Of a DNA stretch of 64,000 nt, positions 9,362 through 17,736 are shown piece by piece. Origin of the DNA: Methyloversatilis sp. XJ19-49 (GTDB lineage: Bacteria > Pseudomonadota > Gammaproteobacteria > Burkholderiales > Rhodocyclaceae); contig NZ_JANINI010000001.1 of assembly GCF_024580145.1 (NCBI RefSeq), positions 67,550-131,549 of the forward strand, in the 5' to 3' direction. Made by a program: the position numbers and the translations under genes. Position 1 is the stretch's first letter, and each line of letters starts with the position of its first letter. A model generated the notes under the pieces. It had not been told where the DNA came from and made no database searches. It saw only the letters and a list, made by a program, of their open reading frames with translations.

Positions 9362-12085
9362 TTGTCAAGAGAAACAGAGAAGAAGAATTCACCGAGCAAG
9401 ATTCGACGCGCCGACCCGTTCTTCGAACGCGAGTCGACGCGTTACGACAATCCCCTGCCGAGCCGCGAGTACATCGTGCAGATGCTCGAAGAGGCCGGAA
9501 TGCCGATGAGCGCCGACGAGCTCGTGCAAGCGCTCGACATCCAGCCCGAGGAGCGCGAGCACTTCGTGCGCCGCCTTAGCGCGATGGAGCGCGAGGCACA
9601 ACTGATGCGCAACCGGCGCGATGCCTACATCATTCCCGACAAGGCAGACCTCGTTGCAGGTCGGGTCGAAGGACACCCGGACGGGTTCGGCTTCGTCATC
9701 ACCGGTGACGGCAAGGACAAGAAGGGCGAAAAAGGCGACAAGGGCGACATCTTCCTCAGCGCACAGGAAATGCGCAGCGTGCTGCATGGCGACCGTGTGC
9801 TGGTGCGCGTGACCGGGCTAGATCGGCGCGGCCGCCGTGAGGGCAGGGTGGTTGAGGTCACCGAGCGCGGCAATACGCGTCTGGTCGCACGCGTCGTCGA
9901 AGAGCACGGCGTGCAGTTCTGCATTGCAGAGAACCGCCGCATCCGCCAGCAGATCGTGCTGGCTGCACCCGAAAAGGGGAAGCGGGCACTGAAGGCCGCA
10001 GCCGGCAGCGTGGTCGAAGTCGAACTGATCGAACAGCCGACCCGCTACACGCCGCCGATCGGTCGCGTGGTCGAGGTCCTGGGCAATTTCGGCGATTCCG
10101 GCATGGAGATCGAAATCGCGCTGCGCAAGCACGACATGCCGCACGAATTTTCCGCCAAGGCACTGGCTGCGGCAAAACGCCTGCCCGACGAAGTGAGGCC
10201 GGAAGACATCGGCAAGCGCGAAGATCTGCGCGCGTTGCCGCTGGTCACCATCGACGGTGAAACCGCGCGCGACTTCGACGATGCGGTCTACGCCGAACGC
10301 CAGGGCAAGGGCTTCCGCCTGATCGTCGCCATCGCCGATGTCAGTCACTACGTGAAGCCCGACGCGCCGCTCGACATCGACGCCTTCGAACGCGGCAATT
10401 CGGTGTACTTCCCGCGCCGCGTCATTCCGATGCTGCCCGAGAAACTGTCGAATGGTCTGTGTTCGCTGAACCCCGAAGTCGATCGACTGTGCATGGTGTG
10501 CGACATGGACGTGTCGGCCACCGGCGCCATCCAGCACTACAGCTTTTACGCTGCAGTGATGAATTCGAAGGCACGGCTGACCTACACCGACGTGGCGGCG
10601 GCGATTTACGAAAAGGACCCTGCGACACGCGAACGCCTGAAGCCTTTGCTGCCGCGCCTCGAAGCGCTCGATGCGGTGTTCCGCGTGTTCGAGAAGGCGC
10701 GTGCCAAGCGCGGCGCAATCGACTTCGAAACCGTCGAAACGCTGATGCTGTTCAACGATGAAGGCAAGATCGACCGCATCGTTCCGTATGCCCGCAATGA
10801 TGCGCACCGGCTGATCGAGGAATGCATGCTCGCGGCCAATGTGTGCGCGTCACGCTTTCTCGAAGACAGCAAGCAGGCGACGCTGTATCGCGTGCACGAA
10901 GGCCCGAGCGAGGACCGGTTGCAGAAGCTGCGCGCCTTCCTCGGCGAATTCGGCTTCCAGCTCGGCGGTGGCGACAAGCCGCACGCGAAGGACTATGCCG
11001 CACTGTTGACGCAGATCGGCGACCGCCCGGACCGTCAGTTGCTGCAGACCGTGATGCTGCGTTCACTGCGTCAGGCTGTTTACAGCCCCGACAACGTGGG
11101 CCACTTCGGTCTTGCCTACGAGGCCTACACCCACTTCACTTCGCCGATTCGCCGTTATCCCGATCTGCTGGTGCATCGCGCGATCAAGGCGGCGCTGGCG
11201 AAGAAGCGCTACGAGCCGGGTGACTGGTCGGACATCGGCCTGCACTGCTCGACCACCGAGCGGCGTGCCGACGAAGCCAGCCGCGACGTCCAGAACTGGC
11301 TCAAGTGCTATTTCATGCAGGATCGCGTCGGCGAAGAGTTCGAAGGCAGCGTATCGGCCGTCGTGCCGTTCGGTCTGTTCGTCGCGCTGGACAATGTCTT
11401 CATCGAAGGGCTTGTGCACATTTCCGAACTGGGCGCCGATTACTTTCACTACGAAGAGGGCAAGCATCGTCTGGTTGGGGAGCGAAGCGGACGCATGTAT
11501 CGCCTCGCGGACCGGGTGCGCATTCAGGTCGTGCGGGTCGATCTGGACAACACCCGCATCGAATTCAGACTGGCGGGCGGTAGCGAAGATTTCGGCCGCG
11601 TGCCGCGCGCATCGCTGACGCCCAAGGCCGCGCCGACCGGTCCTTCATCGCGCAAGCGGGTCGCGGTTGAACCGGTCGAGCCGGCGCCGCCGCCGAAGAC
11701 GGTGAAGACCGGTAGGGGTCGGGCAGCCAGGAAAGCGGCTCAGGCGTCTGCGGCAGCTGCATCCCCGTACGCTGCTCCGGACAAGCCGTCCGTTGGCAAA
11801 AAATCGAAAGCGGCATCGAAGCCAGCGCCTGACGCACCAGCCAAGCCAGCCAAAAGCGGCGCGAAAAAGGCTGCGAAGCCCAAGGCTGCAAAGCCGGAGC
11901 CCGCGAAGCGCGAAGCTGCAAAATCGCAGGCCACGAAGCCGGCTGCGAAAGCTGCCGGCAAGCCCGCGGCCTTGCTGCTGTCGAAGTCGCCCGCCAAATC
12001 TTCGAAGCCGGCCGCAGCAAACGGCGGCGGGACGAAGGACACCCCGCCTGAGCCGGCCGCACCGAAGCGTGGTGGCCGGAAATGA
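9362..12085 (+). CDS. rnr: Ribonuclease R
   Basis: A 907-residue processive 3'-5' exoribonuclease of the RNB family. Order: N-terminal helix-turn-helix and cold-shock domains, the RNB catalytic domain with IDGETARDFDDAVYA (metal-binding aspartates), the SPIRRYPDLLVHR signature near 595, an S1 RNA-binding domain (FEGSVSAVVPFGLFV), and a ~165-residue tail rich in Lys, Ala and Pro. RNase R degrades structured RNA, including defective rRNA and trans-translation targets. The start is TTG at 9362, chosen because MSRETEKK precedes the family-like FFERESTRYDNPLPSREYI and no ATG or GTG lies nearby. It overlaps rlmB by ATGA. Confidence 0.94.
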   Translation: MSRETEKKNSPSKIRRADPFFERESTRYDNPLPSREYIVQMLEEAGMPMSADELVQALDIQPEEREHFVRRLSAMEREAQLMRNRRDAYIIPDKADLVAGRVEGHPDGFGFVITGDGKDKKGEKGDKGDIFLSAQEMRSVLHGDRVLVRVTGLDRRGRREGRVVEVTERGNTRLVARVVEEHGVQFCIAENRRIRQQIVLAAPEKGKRALKAAAGSVVEVELIEQPTRYTPPIGRVVEVLGNFGDSGMEIEIALRKHDMPHEFSAKALAAAKRLPDEVRPEDIGKREDLRALPLVTIDGETARDFDDAVYAERQGKGFRLIVAIADVSHYVKPDAPLDIDAFERGNSVYFPRRVIPMLPEKLSNGLCSLNPEVDRLCMVCDMDVSATGAIQHYSFYAAVMNSKARLTYTDVAAAIYEKDPATRERLKPLLPRLEALDAVFRVFEKARAKRGAIDFETVETLMLFNDEGKIDRIVPYARNDAHRLIEECMLAANVCASRFLEDSKQATLYRVHEGPSEDRLQKLRAFLGEFGFQLGGGDKPHAKDYAALLTQIGDRPDRQLLQTVMLRSLRQAVYSPDNVGHFGLAYEAYTHFTSPIRRYPDLLVHRAIKAALAKKRYEPGDWSDIGLHCSTTERRADEASRDVQNWLKCYFMQDRVGEEFEGSVSAVVPFGLFVALDNVFIEGLVHISELGADYFHYEEGKHRLVGERSGRMYRLADRVRIQVVRVDLDNTRIEFRLAGGSEDFGRVPRASLTPKAAPTGPSSRKRVAVEPVEPAPPPKTVKTGRGRAARKAAQASAAAASPYAAPDKPSVGKKSKAASKPAPDAPAKPAKSGAKKAAKPKAAKPEPAKREAAKSQATKPAAKAAGKPAALLLSKSPAKSSKPAAANGGGTKDTPPEPAAPKRGGRK

Positions 12086-12837
12086 GTGGCGATACGCGTT
12101 ATATCTTCGGCTTCCACGCGGTGACGGCAAAAATCCGTCACGCCGCGGACAGTGTGAAGGAGGTGTTCGTTTCGACGGCACGGACCGACGGCCGCATGCG
12201 CGACCTCGTCCGCGCGGCCGAAGCCGCCGGTGTGAAACTGGTGCAAACCGACCCGGCGCGCCTCGACGGGCTGGCAGGTGGGGCAGCCCGCCATCAGGGC
12301 GTAGTGGCGCGCGTGCTGGCGCAGATTCCCTACCGCTCGCTGGACGACGTGCTCGATGCGCTGTCCGAACCGCCGCTGCTGCTGGTACTCGACGGCATCC
12401 AGGATCCGCACAATCTCGGCGCCTGCCTGCGAGTCGCCGATGCGGCGGGTGCCCATGCCGTGGTCGCGCCGCGCGACCGTGCGGTCGGCCTGAACGCCAC
12501 CGCGATCAAGGTGGCCAGCGGCGCGGCGGATACCGTGCCCTATGTGACCGTCACCAACCTCGCGCGCAGCCTGCGCGAGATGAAGGAGCGCGACATCCTG
12601 ACCATCGGCGCGGCCGGCGAGGCGACGCAGTCGATGTATGCCGTCGACCAGTCGGGCGCGGTGGCCTGGGTGCTCGGCGCCGAAGGCGACGGCCTGCGCC
12701 GGCTGACGCGCGAAACCGCCGACGTGCTGGCGATGATTCCGATGCACGGCACCGTTGAAAGCCTGAACGTATCGGTCGCCAGCGGCATCTGCCTGTTCGA
12801 GGCCAGACGCCAGCGCAGCGCCCGGTCCGGCTTGTGA
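12082..12837 (+). CDS. rlmB: 23S rRNA (guanosine-2251-2'-O)-methyltransferase RlmB
   Basis: A 251-residue SpoU/TrmH-type SPOUT methyltransferase. The N-terminal substrate-binding domain (IFGFHAV start) is followed by the three SPOUT motifs: DGIQDPHNLGACLRVADA, WVLGAEGDGL, and VESLNVSVASGICLFE, which form the knotted SAM site. RlmB methylates G2251 in the peptidyl-transferase P loop. The ATG overlaps the rnr stop by four bases, an rnr-rlmB coupling found widely. Its stop codon overlaps the -35 element of the rpsF promoter. Confidence 0.95.
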   Translation: MSGDTRYIFGFHAVTAKIRHAADSVKEVFVSTARTDGRMRDLVRAAEAAGVKLVQTDPARLDGLAGGAARHQGVVARVLAQIPYRSLDDVLDALSEPPLLLVLDGIQDPHNLGACLRVADAAGAHAVVAPRDRAVGLNATAIKVASGAADTVPYVTVTNLARSLREMKERDILTIGAAGEATQSMYAVDQSGAVAWVLGAEGDGLRRLTRETADVLAMIPMHGTVESLNVSVASGICLFEARRQRSARSGL

Positions 12838-12861
12838 GGCCTTGATTTTCCGGGCTATAAT
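12832..12861 (+). promoter_or_regulatory. Sigma-70-type promoter of the rpsF operon
   Basis: A consensus -10 TATAAT at 12856-12861 is preceded by TTGTGA at 12832-12837 with an 18-base spacer. The -35 matches TTGACA at four of six positions and overlaps the rlmB stop codon. Transcription would start near 12868, giving a leader of roughly 90 bases before rpsF. Confidence 0.65.
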
Positions 12862-12875
12862 GTTTGGCTTACCTT

Positions 12876-12930
12876 GCCTCACCGGACTCGCATGCCGGGA
12901 GGCTTAACCGCCAGGTCTGCCGCAGGGCAG
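12876..12930 (+). promoter_or_regulatory. Structured rpsF leader, candidate S6:S18 regulatory element
   Basis: Two hairpins lie between the promoter and rpsF. The first (12876-12903) has GCCTC and CCGG arms pairing with CCGG and GAGGC around a single bulged A and a 9-base loop. The second (12917-12930) pairs CTGCC with GGCAG. In many bacteria the ribosomal proteins S6 and S18 bind an rpsF leader element containing CCG and repress the operon. Position and CCGG content fit, but I have not matched the full consensus. Confidence 0.45.
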
Positions 12931-12956
12931 GCGGGCAAAAACCGCAAGGAGATTAC

Positions 12957-13358
12957 ATGCGACATTACGAAGTGGTTTTCATCGTCCATCCGGACCAGAG
13001 CGAGCAGGTGCCCGCAATGGTCGAGCGCTACCGCACGCTCGTCACCGGTCGCAGTGGCAGCATTCACCGTCTGGAAGACTGGGGCCGCCGTCAGCTGGCC
13101 TATCCGATCCAGAAGGTACACAAGGCCCACTACGTGCTCATGAACATCGAGTGCGACAACGAAACGCTGGCCGAACTCGAGCACGCCTTCAAATTCAACG
13201 ACGCCGTCCTGCGCCATCTGACGATCAAGATGCGCAAGGCTGTCGTGACGCCTTCGCCGATGATGAAGGAAGAGAAGTCGCGTTCGCTGCTGGCACCGTC
13301 CGCTGACTCGGCACCGGCTGCAGAAGCCGAGCCGGTCGCCGAACAGCCGGCCGCTTGA
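12957..13358 (+). CDS. rpsF: 30S ribosomal protein S6
   Basis: A 133-residue protein starting [19 protein letters not shown], the standard S6 beta-alpha-beta core, followed by an alanine/glutamate-rich C-terminal tail. S6 binds S18 in the platform of the 30S subunit. A strong AAGGAG ribosome site lies six bases before the ATG at 12957. It is the first gene of rpsF-priB-rpsR-rplI and overlaps the TTG start of priB by four bases (TTGA). Confidence 0.97.
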   Translation: MRHYEVVFIVHPDQSEQVPAMVERYRTLVTGRSGSIHRLEDWGRRQLAYPIQKVHKAHYVLMNIECDNETLAELEHAFKFNDAVLRHLTIKMRKAVVTPSPMMKEEKSRSLLAPSADSAPAAEAEPVAEQPAA

Positions 13359-13708
13359 TCGACGGCGGAACGGATACGGAGCGCAAGGCGAATCCGTCCG
13401 GTCAGGCGGTCAACAGTTTCACGTTGCACGCCACCCTGATCGAACGTGACTCGCTGAGGCACACACCGGCTGGCGTGCCGATCCTGAGGGGATGTCTCGA
13501 ACACCACTCGCAGCAGATCGAAAACGGCGTGCCGCGCGAAGTCAGGCTTGAAACCGACTTCGTGCTGCTCGGAGACCAGGCCGGATTGCTTGCCGCCGCA
13601 CCGCTCGGAACCGCGTTGATCGCACAGGGATTCATGGCTGCCCGCAGCGCACGAAGCAGGCAGGCAGTCATGCACATGAACAGCATTGAATTCGTGACGG
13701 AACGCTGA
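13355..13708 (+). CDS. priB: Primosomal replication protein N (PriB)
   Basis: A single OB-fold protein of about 117 residues with the PriB pattern F-x-L-x-A-x-L-I-E-R-D-x-L-R-H-x-P-A-G-V-P near residues 22-42. PriB binds single-stranded DNA and stabilises PriA during restart of stalled forks. It sits between rpsF and rpsR as in most betaproteobacteria. The only usable in-frame start is TTG at 13355, overlapping the rpsF stop. This gives about 18 polar residues before the OB fold that most PriB proteins lack; a non-standard start nearer the fold cannot be excluded. Confidence 0.9.
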   Translation: MIDGGTDTERKANPSGQAVNSFTLHATLIERDSLRHTPAGVPILRGCLEHHSQQIENGVPREVRLETDFVLLGDQAGLLAAAPLGTALIAQGFMAARSARSRQAVMHMNSIEFVTER

Positions 13709-13742
13709 CCCGCGAACCGTCGCAAAATTGGAAGGAACCACC

Positions 13743-14015
13743 ATGGCTTTCAGACCGAAGAATGCAAAGAAGAAGGACGATCGCGGATCGCGCAGCATGT
13801 TCAAGCGCCGCAAGTTCTGCCGCTTCAGCGCCGAGAAGATCGAAGAAATCGACTACAAGGACGTCGAAATCCTGAAGGATTTCATCTCCGAGAACGGCAA
13901 GATCATGCCGGCCCGACTGACCGGCACCCGTGCCGGCTATCAGCGCCAGCTGTCCACGGCCATCAAGCGCGCACGCTTCCTTGCGCTGATGCCTTTCACT
14001 GACCTGCACCAGTAA
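13743..14015 (+). CDS. rpsR: 30S ribosomal protein S18
   Basis: A 90-residue basic protein with the S18 signature ([28 protein letters not shown] as overall pattern, [10 protein letters not shown] near 64-73). S18 pairs with S6 on the 30S platform. The ATG at 13743 follows a GGAAGG ribosome site about 7 bases upstream. A TTG 15 bases earlier is in frame but would consume the ribosome site. Spacing to priB is 34 bases and to rplI 14 bases, consistent with one operon. Confidence 0.97.
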   Translation: MAFRPKNAKKKDDRGSRSMFKRRKFCRFSAEKIEEIDYKDVEILKDFISENGKIMPARLTGTRAGYQRQLSTAIKRARFLALMPFTDLHQ

Positions 14016-14029
14016 GCGAGGAGACGACC

Positions 14030-14479
14030 ATGCAAGTCATCCTGATGGATAAAGTGGCCAAGCTCGGCGATCTGGGCGATGTGGTGAAGGTGCGTGACGG
14101 TTACGCCCGCAATTTCCTGATTCCGACCGGCCGCGCCAAGCGCGTTACGCCGGAAAATCTGGCGGTGTTCGAAACACGTCGCGCCGAACTGGAAAAGGCG
14201 GCTGCCGAACGTCTGGCGAGCGCCAAGACCGTTGCCGAAAAGATGGAAGGCGTGACCGTCCAGGTCGTGCGCAAGGCCGGTGTCGATGGTCGCCTGTTCG
14301 GCTCGGTGTCGACGTCCGACATCGCCGAGGCACTCGTCGCCCAGTCCTTCCCGGTCGACAAGTCGATGGTCCGCATGCCCGACGGTCCGCTGAAGACGAC
14401 CGGTGAAAACAAGTTCGAAATCGCGCTGCACTCGGATGTGCTGGTCAATGTGACGGTGGCAGTGGTCGGCGAAAGCTGA
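14030..14479 (+). CDS. rplI: 50S ribosomal protein L9
   Basis: A 149-residue protein starting [19 protein letters not shown], the L9 N-terminal rRNA-binding domain with GYARNFLIP near residues 24-32, followed by the long connecting helix and C-terminal domain. L9 protrudes from the base of the L1 stalk and affects frame maintenance. An AGGAGACG ribosome site precedes the ATG. It is the last gene before the terminator at 14516. Confidence 0.97.
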   Translation: MQVILMDKVAKLGDLGDVVKVRDGYARNFLIPTGRAKRVTPENLAVFETRRAELEKAAAERLASAKTVAEKMEGVTVQVVRKAGVDGRLFGSVSTSDIAEALVAQSFPVDKSMVRMPDGPLKTTGENKFEIALHSDVLVNVTVAVVGES

Positions 14480-14515
14480 TCATTACTTCCGGCCAGCCGG
14501 CCGGTTCGCAGCTGG

Positions 14516-14545
14516 AAAGCCACCCTCGGGTGGCTTTTTTCTTTT
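14516..14545 (+). terminator. Intrinsic terminator of the rpsF-rplI operon
   Basis: A stem AAAGCCACCC / GGGTGGCTTT with a 2-base TC apex is followed by a run of T interrupted by one C. It lies 37 bases after the rplI stop and separates the ribosomal operon from dnaB. Confidence 0.88.
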
Positions 14546-14574
14546 GCGATACGGCTTCCAGATGTCCTTCCAGA

Positions 14575-14606
14575 ATATCCACATTGCTGCCCACAGCTTA
14601 TCCACA
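14575..14606 (+). promoter_or_regulatory. Two DnaA-box-like sites upstream of dnaB
   Basis: TTATCCACA, an exact high-affinity DnaA box, is at 14598-14606. ATATCCACA, one mismatch away, is at 14575-14583 in the same orientation, 23 bases apart, just over two helical turns. They lie 80-110 bases before the dnaB ATG, where a promoter would be expected. No AT-rich unwinding region accompanies them, so transcriptional control by DnaA is likelier than an origin. Confidence 0.55.
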
Positions 14607-14687
14607 GCTTGTGCCGTTGTGCCGCTTGCCCGGCGGGACTAGATTGCCGGATTGACGGCGCAGCTTCCAGGAAATGAAAACAACACA

Positions 14688-16103
14688 ATGAGTATCGTCC
14701 GCAACGCAGGCAACCCCGACGCACAGGCGGCGCAGGCTTCGCAGGACAGACAGATCGCTGCCCTGAAACTGCCGCCACATTCTATCGAGGCAGAACAATC
14801 GCTGATCGGCGGACTGCTGCTCGACAACAGCACGTGGGACCGCGTCGGTGACCAGGTCGGCGAGTCCGATTTCTACCGCGACGACCATCGCCGCATCTTC
14901 CGCCACATCGCAAAACTCATCGAACAAGGCAAGCCGGCCGACGTCGTCACGGTGTACGAGTCGATCGAAAAGTCGGACGAGGGGCAGCAGACCGGCGGTC
15001 TTGCCTATCTGGGCGAAATCGCCAACAACACGCCGTCTGCAGCGAACATCCGCCGTTACGCGGAAATCGTCCGCGAGCGCGCCATTCTGCGCAAACTGGT
15101 CAGCGTGGGCGATGAAATCGCAGCGAGTGCACTGTCGCCCCGCGGGCGCGATGCAAAAACCTTGCTCGACGAAGCGGAATCGAAGATCTTCGAGATTGCG
15201 GAAGCCGGTGCCAGCAGCGGCTCAGGCTTCGTCGCCATCCAGCCCTTGCTGGTCCAGGTGGTGAACCGTATCCAGGAACTGTACGACCGCGATGATCCGT
15301 CCGACGTCACCGGTGTTCCGACCGGCTACATCGACCTCGACGCGAAGACGGCAGGCCTGCAACCGGGCGACATGATCATCGTCGCCGGCCGTCCGGCCAT
15401 GGGCAAAACCTCGTTCGCGCTGAATATCGCCGAGCACATCGCCGTCGACATTGGTCTGCCGGTCGCCATCTTCTCGCTCGAAATGCCGGGCACCCAGCTG
15501 GCCATGCGTTTCGTGTCATCGGTCGCCAAGATCGATCAGGGCCGTCTGCGCACCGGACGGCTGACCGACGATGACTGGGGCCGGCTGACGATGGCACTGG
15601 GCAAGCTGCATGAAGCGCCCATCCACATCGATGAAACGGGCGGCATCAATCCGACCGACCTGCGCGCCCGTGCGCGGCGGCTGTACCGGCAGTGCGGCAA
15701 GCTCGGCCTGATCGTGGTCGATTACCTGCAGCTGATGTCAGGCACGCGCGATGGCGAGAACCGAACGGCGGAGATTTCCGAAATTTCCCGTTCCATCAAG
15801 TCGCTGGCCAAGGAACTGCACGTGCCCATCATCGCGCTATCGCAGCTGAACCGGGCACTGGAACAACGACCCAACAAGCGTCCGGTAATGAGCGACCTGC
15901 GCGAATCCGGCGCCATCGAACAGGACGCCGACATCATCATGTTCATCTACCGGGACGAGGTCTACAACCCGGACACACAGGACAAGGGACTGGCCGAAAT
16001 CATCATCGGCAAGCACCGTAACGGCCCGACCGGCACGGTTACGCTCGGCTTTCAGGGCGAACACACCCGCTTCGTCAACGCGGCGCGGCCGGGTTCCTAC
16101 TGA
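14688..16103 (+). CDS. dnaB: Replicative DNA helicase DnaB
   Basis: A 471-residue RecA-fold hexameric helicase that unwinds DNA ahead of the replisome. The N-terminal domain with LPPHSIEAEQSLIGGLLLDN is followed by a linker helix and a C-terminal motor with Walker A GRPAMGKTSFALN, Walker B LIVVDYLQLM, and the SDLRESGAIEQDADIIMF sensor region. I place the start at ATG 14688, preceded by an AGGAAA element. An earlier TTG at 14652 is in frame but less likely. No intein is present. Its usual partner position after rplI is conserved in this class. Confidence 0.96.
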   Translation: MSIVRNAGNPDAQAAQASQDRQIAALKLPPHSIEAEQSLIGGLLLDNSTWDRVGDQVGESDFYRDDHRRIFRHIAKLIEQGKPADVVTVYESIEKSDEGQQTGGLAYLGEIANNTPSAANIRRYAEIVRERAILRKLVSVGDEIAASALSPRGRDAKTLLDEAESKIFEIAEAGASSGSGFVAIQPLLVQVVNRIQELYDRDDPSDVTGVPTGYIDLDAKTAGLQPGDMIIVAGRPAMGKTSFALNIAEHIAVDIGLPVAIFSLEMPGTQLAMRFVSSVAKIDQGRLRTGRLTDDDWGRLTMALGKLHEAPIHIDETGGINPTDLRARARRLYRQCGKLGLIVVDYLQLMSGTRDGENRTAEISEISRSIKSLAKELHVPIIALSQLNRALEQRPNKRPVMSDLRESGAIEQDADIIMFIYRDEVYNPDTQDKGLAEIIIGKHRNGPTGTVTLGFQGEHTRFVNAARPGSY

Positions 16104-16110
16104 CGCGCAC

Positions 16111-17220
16111 ATGCGTTCCGGGCTGCGTCGCGCCGTTCTGCTCCTGGTCCTGACGGGCGTGGCGTTGCTCGGCGCCTTCCTGCTTGCGCCGCTGCTGCTT
16201 CGCAATCAGATCGAGACGGCCCTCGGGCCGCGCGGCGAGGTTGCGAAGATCGATATCGGATTCGGGTCAGTCGTGCTGCACGACGTTCGCATTCGCGCCG
16301 TGCGCGATGGCAAGCAGGGATGGCCGACCGATGACGAGCTGCGTGCGCAACGCGTCGAAGTGCGTCCGCAGCTGCGCGACCTGCTGTCGGCACGCGTGCG
16401 CATCGAGCGCATCACCATCGATGGCGCCTATCTGTCGATGTTGCGCACACGTGACGGCGCACTGCGGGTGCTGCCGACGCTGCTCGAGAAGTCGCCTGTT
16501 CAGGAAGGCGCTCAGGACGCATCTCCCCAGAAGCCCGTTCCGGTTCATGTATCGCGCATCGAATTGCGTGACGCGGCGCTCGATTTCTACGACGCCAGTG
16601 TGCGCAGGACACCGCATCGGCTGACGCTGCAGGCGCTGAACGCCGAGATCGGGCCGCTGGATCTTCCTGCTCTGGATACCGCCTGCACGCTCAAGTTAGA
16701 AGGCGTCGTAAAAGGCGTGCGACAGGACGGCCGCCTGACGCTGCAGGGCGAAGTGGTGCCCGCGACTCGCGATGCAAGGCTGGAGCTGTCACTGCGCGGA
16801 GTCGATCTGGTGGCCTTCCAGCCCTACCTGATCCGCGCTGCGGAAACCGGCGTCAAGCGCGGCACGATGGATCTGGACATCCAGCCGGTCGTCGTCGCCC
16901 AGCGCCTGAAGGCCCCCGGCACGCTGACGCTGAAAGGACTGGAGCTTGCCTCCGGCGGCTCGTTCATGGGCTTGCCACGGGCGGCCGTGGTCGGGCTGAT
17001 GAAGGACAGGGATGAGCGCATCAGCGTCGACTTCACGCTGGAAGGCCGCATCGATGATCCATCGTTCTCGCTGAACGAAGGGTTCGCCACCCGCGTCACC
17101 GGCGCTGTCGCCGAATCGGTCGGCATCAGTCTTGGCGGCCTGGTGCGCGGGGTAGGCAGCGCCGGAAGTTCGGTCGTGAAAGGCGTCGGCGACGCGGTGG
17201 GCAAACTGTTCGGGGACTGA
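16111..17220 (+). CDS. AsmA/DUF748-like envelope protein
   Basis: A 369-residue protein with one N-terminal membrane anchor (about residues 8-29), then a long beta-rich region with repeated short hydrophobic strands such as KIDIGFGSVVLHDVRIRA and RVRIERITIDGAYLSMLR. This pattern matches AsmA-like/DUF748 proteins, which span the periplasm and are linked to outer-membrane lipid homeostasis. The C-terminus (about 340-369) is glycine/serine/valine-rich and predicted flexible. It starts seven bases after dnaB and may be read from the same transcript. The specific function is unknown. Confidence 0.7.
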   Translation: MRSGLRRAVLLLVLTGVALLGAFLLAPLLLRNQIETALGPRGEVAKIDIGFGSVVLHDVRIRAVRDGKQGWPTDDELRAQRVEVRPQLRDLLSARVRIERITIDGAYLSMLRTRDGALRVLPTLLEKSPVQEGAQDASPQKPVPVHVSRIELRDAALDFYDASVRRTPHRLTLQALNAEIGPLDLPALDTACTLKLEGVVKGVRQDGRLTLQGEVVPATRDARLELSLRGVDLVAFQPYLIRAAETGVKRGTMDLDIQPVVVAQRLKAPGTLTLKGLELASGGSFMGLPRAAVVGLMKDRDERISVDFTLEGRIDDPSFSLNEGFATRVTGAVAESVGISLGGLVRGVGSAGSSVVKGVGDAVGKLFGD

Positions 17221-17246
17221 GTGGCTGGCTGCGAGCGACGGCTTGT

Positions 17247-17702
17247 TCAGCCGGCGCCGTGGGCTGCCTGATCATGCTGCTTCAGGTGCGCGCTCAGCAT
17301 GTGCAGTTCGGTGCGCATCCGCGCAAAGACGTCCGGCGGCAGACCGGACTGTTCGGCCACCCCGGCATGCACGGGCCGCGCCTGTTCCCGCAGTGCACGT
17401 CCGGCATCGGTCAGCCGGATTTCCAGCGCCCGCTCGTCGAGCCGGCTGCGCGCCCGCGTGATGTAGCCAGCGCCTTCAAGCCGCTTGAGCAGCGGCGTCA
17501 GCGTGGGCGAATCGAGATCCAGACGTTCGGCAAGCGCCTTTAGCGTCAGTGCGTCCTCCTGCCACAGAACCAGCATCACCAGATATTGCGGGTAGGTCAG
17601 GCCAAGGGCCTTGAGGCCTGGCGAGTAACAACGGGTGATGGCATGCGTCGCTGCATAGAGGGCGAAACACAACTGCTGGTCAAGAAGCATGGGATCAATC
17701 AT
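17247..17702 (-). CDS. ohrR: MarR-family regulator, OhrR type
   Basis: A 151-residue winged-helix regulator. The segment [15 protein letters not shown] carries a cysteine at residue 12 in the position of the peroxide-sensing Cys of OhrR, and [12 protein letters not shown] plus [21 protein letters not shown] match the OhrR dimerisation and recognition-helix regions. OhrR repressors respond to organic hydroperoxides through that Cys and normally control an adjacent ohr peroxidase. No ohr gene is present here, but a thiol peroxidase (bcp) lies two genes upstream on the same strand. It starts 34 bases after the phoH stop. Confidence 0.85.
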   Translation of the reverse strand: MIDPMLLDQQLCFALYAATHAITRCYSPGLKALGLTYPQYLVMLVLWQEDALTLKALAERLDLDSPTLTPLLKRLEGAGYITRARSRLDERALEIRLTDAGRALREQARPVHAGVAEQSGLPPDVFARMRTELHMLSAHLKQHDQAAHGAG

Positions 17703-17736
17703 GGTTGCGGCTCCTTCATCACTTCACACATGGCAC

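Noticed and set aside
14547-14687. Replication origin at the DnaA boxes
   Set aside because: Only two boxes and no AT-rich unwinding region; no dnaA, dnaN or gidA genes nearby.
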